In this document: positions 5,630 through 8,739 of the stretch, one piece after another
How positions within the stretch are numbered: position 1 is the stretch's first letter
How the letters are laid out: each line of letters begins with the position of its first letter
Assembly: GCA_031255875.1 (NCBI GenBank)
Contig: JAIRRR010000303.1
Location: 1-8,739 of the forward strand
Direction: 5' to 3'
DNA length: 8,739 bases
Source of the DNA: Treponema sp.
Lineage (GTDB): Bacteria > Spirochaetota > Spirochaetia > Treponematales > Breznakiellaceae
Notes under the pieces: model-generated
Seen by the model: only the letters and a program-made list of their open reading frames with translations
The model's database searches: none
Told to the model about the DNA's origin: nothing
Program-made: the position numbers and the translations under genes

Positions 5630-7354
5630 ATGGGCAAGACAGCAGAACAGGGCGCGACCCCCTGGGCTTTTTTAGACGCGTATCGGGGGACCGCTTTTTC
5701 CGGCGAATGGCCGACTCTTCCCGAAATGTACCGGATCACGGTTTCCCGCTACGGGGACCGGCCCTGTTTCACCATTTTCGAACCCGGCCGGATCTCGCTG
5801 AACTACAATGAGGCGCTCAAGCTGATAAACGCGGTGGCCCGGTGGCTTCATTCCAGGGGGATCCGCAAGGGGGACCGAGTCGCGCTTACCGGGAAAAATT
5901 CCCCGGAATGGACCGTGGCCTACCTCGGCATACTCTTTGCCGGGGCCACCGTGGTGCCAATCGACGCCCAGCTTAAGTTCGACGAGACGGAACTGCTGAT
6001 CAAAACCGCCAAGGCCCGGCTCCTCTTTGTTGACGAGGAAAAATACGAACGCTTCGCGCAGAACCCCGGCGGGCTCGAGCACATCGCCTCCCTTAAAAAG
6101 GGCATAGGCGAGTATATCTACACCCTGGACGGCCCCGAGGCGGAGATCGAGGAGGCGGGCGCGCAGGACCTCGCGGCGATACTCTTCACATCCGGGACCA
6201 TGGGGAAACCCAAGGGGGTCATGCTTACCCACCAGAATCTGGTTTCCGACTGCTACCTGGCCCAGGGGGCCCCCCTGGACGTATACCATACGGATGTGTT
6301 TTACGCCCTGCTCCCCCTCCACCACGCCTACACCATGCTCGCGGTGTTTATCGAGACCATTTCCACCGGCGCGGAACTGGTATTCGGCAAGAAGATGGTA
6401 ACGCAGCTTATATTAAAAGATTTGAAACAGGGGAAAATCACCATGCTTCTGGGAGTGCCGATGCTGTTCAACAAACTGCTCACCGGCATTCTCAAGGGCA
6501 TACGGCAGAAAGGGGCGGTGGTATACGGCCTTATCTGTTTTTTAATGGCCCTGTCCGGAATCATCAAAAAGATATTCAAGGTGAACCCCGGCAAGAAAAT
6601 GTTCCACGGCATTCTGGAAAAAGCATCGCTTGCCACCCTGCGGAACTGTATCTGCGGCGGCGGGCCCCTGGCCCCCTCGGTTTTCAGGAAGTACAACCAG
6701 CTCGGCATCGACTTTGTGCAGGGCTACGGCCTCACCGAGACCAGCCCCATCATCAACCTTAACCCGGTGGACCATTACAAGGAAACCAGCGTGGGAAAGG
6801 TGCTTCCCCAGGTGGAGATGAAGATACTCAGCCCCGACGACCGGGGCATAGGCGAAGTAATCGTAAAAGGCCCCGTGGTGATGAAGGGCTACTTCGAGAT
6901 GCCCGAGGAAACCGCCAAGAGCTTTACCGAAGACGGCTGGCTCAAAACCGGCGACCTGGGCTATCTTGACAGCGAGAACTACCTCTACCTTACAGGCCGG
7001 GCCAAGAACCTCATCGTCACCGAAGGCGGAAAAAACGTATACCCCGAGGAAATCGAAAACGAGTTCCAGCTTTTCGAGGAAATCGACCAGATACTGGTGC
7101 GGGGTTTTGTGCAGGACAAGAGAATGAAGGTCGAGGGCATCGAGGCCCTGGTCTACCCGGTCCCCGAAGCCTTTGGCGGGAACGCCGAAACAGGGCCGGC
7201 CGCGCCGAAGGAGGAGATAAAGGCGCGCGTCGAGAAGATCGTCGCCGAGGTAAACCAGCGCCTGCTCCCCTACCAGCGCATCGAGCGCGTCGTGCTGCTG
7301 GACAAGCCGATGGAAATGACCACCACCAAGAAGATCAAGCGCGACACGGTGTAG
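5630..7354 (+). CDS. AMP-forming acyl-CoA synthetase (long-chain fatty acid-CoA ligase type)
   Basis: The 574-residue protein belongs to the adenylate-forming (ANL) superfamily. It activates a carboxylic acid, probably a fatty acid, with ATP to an acyl-AMP and then transfers it to CoA. Motifs appear in order: phosphate-binding loop TSGTMGKPKG (188-197); GGGP (343-346); YGLTETSP (366-373); TGDLGYLD (440-447); hinge region from GRAKN (456) to YPEEIE (476); and a C-terminal TTKKIKR (565-571), where K568 lines up with the catalytic lysine. Met replaces the usual Thr in the phosphate loop and Lys replaces the usual Gly before K568. A hydrophobic stretch near 297-317 could touch the membrane. The length sits between short 4-coumarate-type ligases and long FadD15-like forms. 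The ATG has GAAGGCGGAG ending 4 nt upstream. The gene is monocistronic, divergent from the lipoprotein and convergent with the radical SAM gene. The superfamily is certain; the chain-length preference is inference. Confidence 0.93.
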   Translation: MGKTAEQGATPWAFLDAYRGTAFSGEWPTLPEMYRITVSRYGDRPCFTIFEPGRISLNYNEALKLINAVARWLHSRGIRKGDRVALTGKNSPEWTVAYLGILFAGATVVPIDAQLKFDETELLIKTAKARLLFVDEEKYERFAQNPGGLEHIASLKKGIGEYIYTLDGPEAEIEEAGAQDLAAILFTSGTMGKPKGVMLTHQNLVSDCYLAQGAPLDVYHTDVFYALLPLHHAYTMLAVFIETISTGAELVFGKKMVTQLILKDLKQGKITMLLGVPMLFNKLLTGILKGIRQKGAVVYGLICFLMALSGIIKKIFKVNPGKKMFHGILEKASLATLRNCICGGGPLAPSVFRKYNQLGIDFVQGYGLTETSPIINLNPVDHYKETSVGKVLPQVEMKILSPDDRGIGEVIVKGPVVMKGYFEMPEETAKSFTEDGWLKTGDLGYLDSENYLYLTGRAKNLIVTEGGKNVYPEEIENEFQLFEEIDQILVRGFVQDKRMKVEGIEALVYPVPEAFGGNAETGPAAPKEEIKARVEKIVAEVNQRLLPYQRIERVVLLDKPMEMTTTKKIKRDTV

Positions 7355-7374
7355 GGCAGCGGGGAATCCCTGCC
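7355..7374 (+). other. Small hairpin directly after the acyl-CoA synthetase stop
   Basis: GGCA (7355-7358) pairs with TGCC (7371-7374), and after a two-base bulge GGG pairs with CCC around GAAT. It starts at the first base after the TAG. No T-run follows, so by itself it is not an intrinsic terminator. Confidence 0.35.
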
Positions 7375-7408
7375 ACTTGACGGGGGGCCTGTTACCGGGC
7401 GGCGGCTG

Positions 7409-7432
7409 AAATAAGCGGAAGGCCGCCTTCCG
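7409..7432 (-). terminator. Probable terminator for the radical SAM gene
   Basis: Read on the minus strand, CGGAAGG (7432-7426) and CCTTCCG (7422-7416) form a perfect 7-bp stem around CGG. One C and then the T-rich tail TTATTT (7414-7409) follow. It lies about 60 nt past the stop of the gene ending at 7493. The tail is interrupted by A, so efficiency is uncertain. Confidence 0.45.
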
Positions 7433-7442
7433 GCCCCCCTGC

Positions 7443-7488
7443 GGCCGGGCCAAGGTCCCGGCCTACCCCCCCGGCGCGGGCCTTTTTT
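7443..7488 (+). terminator. Probable intrinsic terminator for the acyl-CoA synthetase gene
   Basis: A run of six T (7483-7488) ends this GC-rich block. The stem touching it pairs 7454-7463 (GGTCCCGGCC) with 7473-7482 (GGCGCGGGCC), with one bulge on each side and a C-rich loop. An alternative perfect 7-bp hairpin, GGCCGGG (7443-7449) with CCCGGCC (7457-7463), competes for the same bases but is not adjacent to the T-run. Confidence 0.5.
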
Positions 7489-7492
7489 CCCA

Positions 7493-8617
7493 TTATCGAA
7501 TCGTGTTACGCGGGAGCGCGGTTTCCCCCGTAAAAGGCGCCCTTTCCCCGCAAGAGGCGCAGCGGAAGCCGCCTTCCCGCGCCGGGGCAAGGCCGCCCGT
7601 ATCGACACGGTAGCCCCGGCGGCTTACCAGGGTTTCCCCGCAGGCCGGGCAGGCGGTGTCGCTCAAGCCGCCGGAAATATTGCCGGTGTACACGTAGGGC
7701 ATTTTTTGCCGGGCGCGGCGGGCAAGGCCCGCGAGCAGGGAAGGGTCCGTGGGCGGCGCGTCCCAGCGGTAGTCCGGGCGGTAGGCCGAAAGGTGCCAGG
7801 GAATTTCCCGCAGGGCGGCGCGGCCCCTCCGCCCTGCTTCGGGCGAGGACGGGGAGGCAAGGGAGGCGAGGAAATCCGATGCCGCGTCGAATTCCGCCAG
7901 GCCGTCGTTAAGGCCGGGCACGATGAGCGTGGTTACTTCCAGGTGCGCCCCCGCGCCATACGCGGAGGCGATAAAGCGTTTTACCGCTTCCAGGCTGCCG
8001 CCCAGGACTTCCGCGTAAGTTTCCCCGGAAAAGCACTTCAGGTCGATGTTCGCCGCGTCCAGCAGGGGGATAATTTCCGCCGCCGGTTCCGCGTTGATGC
8101 AGCCGTTGCTGACCAGCACATTGGCGACGCCTTCCCTGCGGGCAAGGGCCATGGCTTCCAGAAGGTACTCGAAGTGGACCAGCGGCTCCGAGTAGGTATA
8201 GGCGATCTGCCCCCCGCTCTTTTTGGCGGCGGCGACGAGTTCCGCCGGGGAAATGTCCTGCCAGGGCCCGTCCGTCTTCTGGGAAATATGCCAGTTCTGG
8301 CAAAAAGGGCAGCGGAGGTTGCAGCCCGCGAAACCCGCCGACAGTATCTGCGAGCCCGGGCGGAAATGGTAGAGCGGCTTTTTTTCGATTGGATCGAGGG
8401 CCAGGGCGGTGACGCGGCCGTAAAGGGGCAGGGTGATCCTCCCGGCCTCGTTTTTCCGCGCCCGGCAAAGCCCCGCCTTTCCCGGCGCGGGGGCGCAGCG
8501 GTGGGGGCAGAGGCCGCAGATCGGAAGGGCCGCCTCCCCGGGCGCGGCGCCGGGGCTTCCCGCAAAGCGGGCTTCGGCAGTTTGTTGCGCCGAGTGCAAC
8601 CGGCGGCTGGCGTTCAA
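7493..8617 (-). CDS. amrS: AmmeMemoRadiSam-family radical SAM enzyme
   Basis: The 374-residue protein has the radical SAM cluster motif CNLRCPFC (about 98-105; C-x3-C-x2-C) inside GCNLRCPFCQNWHISQ. Upstream, C-x2-C-P-H-R-C (about 34-40), a later GLCRARKNE and YGRVTALALDPIEKKPLYHF-like blocks are typical of the AmmeMemoRadiSam branch (AmrS, TIGR04337 as I recall it). Near the C-terminus two CxxC pairs (around 334-337 and 356-359) look like a zinc-ribbon-type site. The family reductively cleaves SAM to a 5'-deoxyadenosyl radical; its substrate is not established. Partner genes for AMMECR1- and MEMO-type proteins are not visible in the window. The chosen start is TTG at 8617: it has GAGG 7 nt upstream and overlaps the stop of the preceding gene as TTGA, which suggests coupled translation. 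Another TTG at 8599 would drop six residues. The gene is very GC-rich. Confidence 0.85.
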   Translation of the reverse strand: MNASRRLHSAQQTAEARFAGSPGAAPGEAALPICGLCPHRCAPAPGKAGLCRARKNEAGRITLPLYGRVTALALDPIEKKPLYHFRPGSQILSAGFAGCNLRCPFCQNWHISQKTDGPWQDISPAELVAAAKKSGGQIAYTYSEPLVHFEYLLEAMALARREGVANVLVSNGCINAEPAAEIIPLLDAANIDLKCFSGETYAEVLGGSLEAVKRFIASAYGAGAHLEVTTLIVPGLNDGLAEFDAASDFLASLASPSSPEAGRRGRAALREIPWHLSAYRPDYRWDAPPTDPSLLAGLARRARQKMPYVYTGNISGGLSDTACPACGETLVSRRGYRVDTGGLAPAREGGFRCASCGERAPFTGETALPRNTIR

Positions 8618-8739
8618 GGGCCGTCCTCAACCTCGAAAGGCTGCATCAGCACGCCGATGGCGCCCCGGCGTATCCAAAGCTTGACAAGCCGTACCCCCTC
8701 GCCCGCCTCGGTAACGGCGGAAGGTATCTCCTCAAGGTA
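8614..8739 (-). CDS. C-terminal fragment of an unidentified protein
   Basis: An open minus-strand frame enters at the right edge and gives 41 residues before TGA (8616-8614). They run from YLEEIPSAVTEAGEG through VRLVKLWIRRGAIGVLMQ to PFEVEDGP. The mix of charged and hydrophobic residues looks like real protein, and the stop forms a TTGA overlap with the radical SAM start, as in an operon. I do not recognise the family. I could not match it to an AMMECR1 or MEMO C-terminus from memory. Confidence 0.6.
   Translation of the reverse strand, partial: YLEEIPSAVTEAGEGVRLVKLWIRRGAIGVLMQPFEVEDGP

Noticed and set aside
5672..6325. 217-codon minus-strand frame over the 5' part of the synthetase
   Set aside because: It lies antisense to conserved coding sequence and has no recognisable domain or ribosome site.
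6542..7453. 303-codon open frame on the minus strand opposite the acyl-CoA synthetase
   Set aside because: The plus strand has all ANL motifs through this stretch. The antisense translation is His/Leu/Val-rich low-information protein, typical of a GC-rich antisense frame.
7908..8630. 240-codon minus-strand frame overlapping amrS in another frame
   Set aside because: It is Arg/Pro/Gly-rich with no motif, while the overlapping frame carries the radical SAM cysteines.

Overview
The window is 8,739 bp of fairly GC-rich bacterial DNA and is almost entirely coding. The best guess at origin is a spirochaete of the Treponema group. This rests on protein style only: signal peptides ending in -AQD, a relaxed Phe-Cys-Ser-Cys lipobox, Phe-Gly-rich exported proteins, and the combination of an MMPL-type RND exporter, a LolA-like protein and a beta-barrel. 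No rRNA or marker gene is present, so this is an inference.

Left part (1-3957, minus strand): a tightly packed three-gene operon. In transcription order it holds a 900-residue RND/MMPL-family inner-membrane transporter, a 257-residue LolA-like periplasmic 'outer membrane lipoprotein-sorting' protein, and the N-terminal 159 residues of an exported protein that looks like an outer-membrane beta-barrel (DUF1302-like). The last runs off the left edge. Spacings are 2 nt and a 1-nt TGATG overlap, and each downstream Shine-Dalgarno lies inside the preceding gene. Together they resemble a trans-envelope route for a lipid or other hydrophobic cargo. The region 3958-4138 holds a convincing minus-strand promoter (TTGCCT-N17-TATATT), small dyads that could be operators, and a stem-loop at the predicted mRNA 5' end. 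A TetR/AcrR-type regulator (4139-4705, plus) is divergent from the operon and is its likely local regulator.

Middle part: a GC-rich gene for an unrecognised lipoprotein (4716-5453, minus) converges on tetR with 10 nt between stops. A good promoter (TTGCAG-N16-TATAAT) lies so close that it argues for the second in-frame ATG as start. Divergent from it is a 574-residue AMP-forming acyl-CoA synthetase (5630-7354, plus), with two tandem hairpins in the gap between them.

Right part: a hairpin-dense 138-bp convergent gap (7355-7492) probably terminates both flanking genes. Next is an AmmeMemoRadiSam-family radical SAM enzyme (7493-8617, minus). It probably starts at TTG, overlapping by 4 nt the stop of a partial upstream gene (8614-8739) that I cannot identify.

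No tRNA, rRNA, CRISPR array, insertion sequence or phage gene was seen. The most system-like element is the RND/LolA-like/beta-barrel operon with its TetR regulator. It is a variation on a known theme, not clearly a new system.
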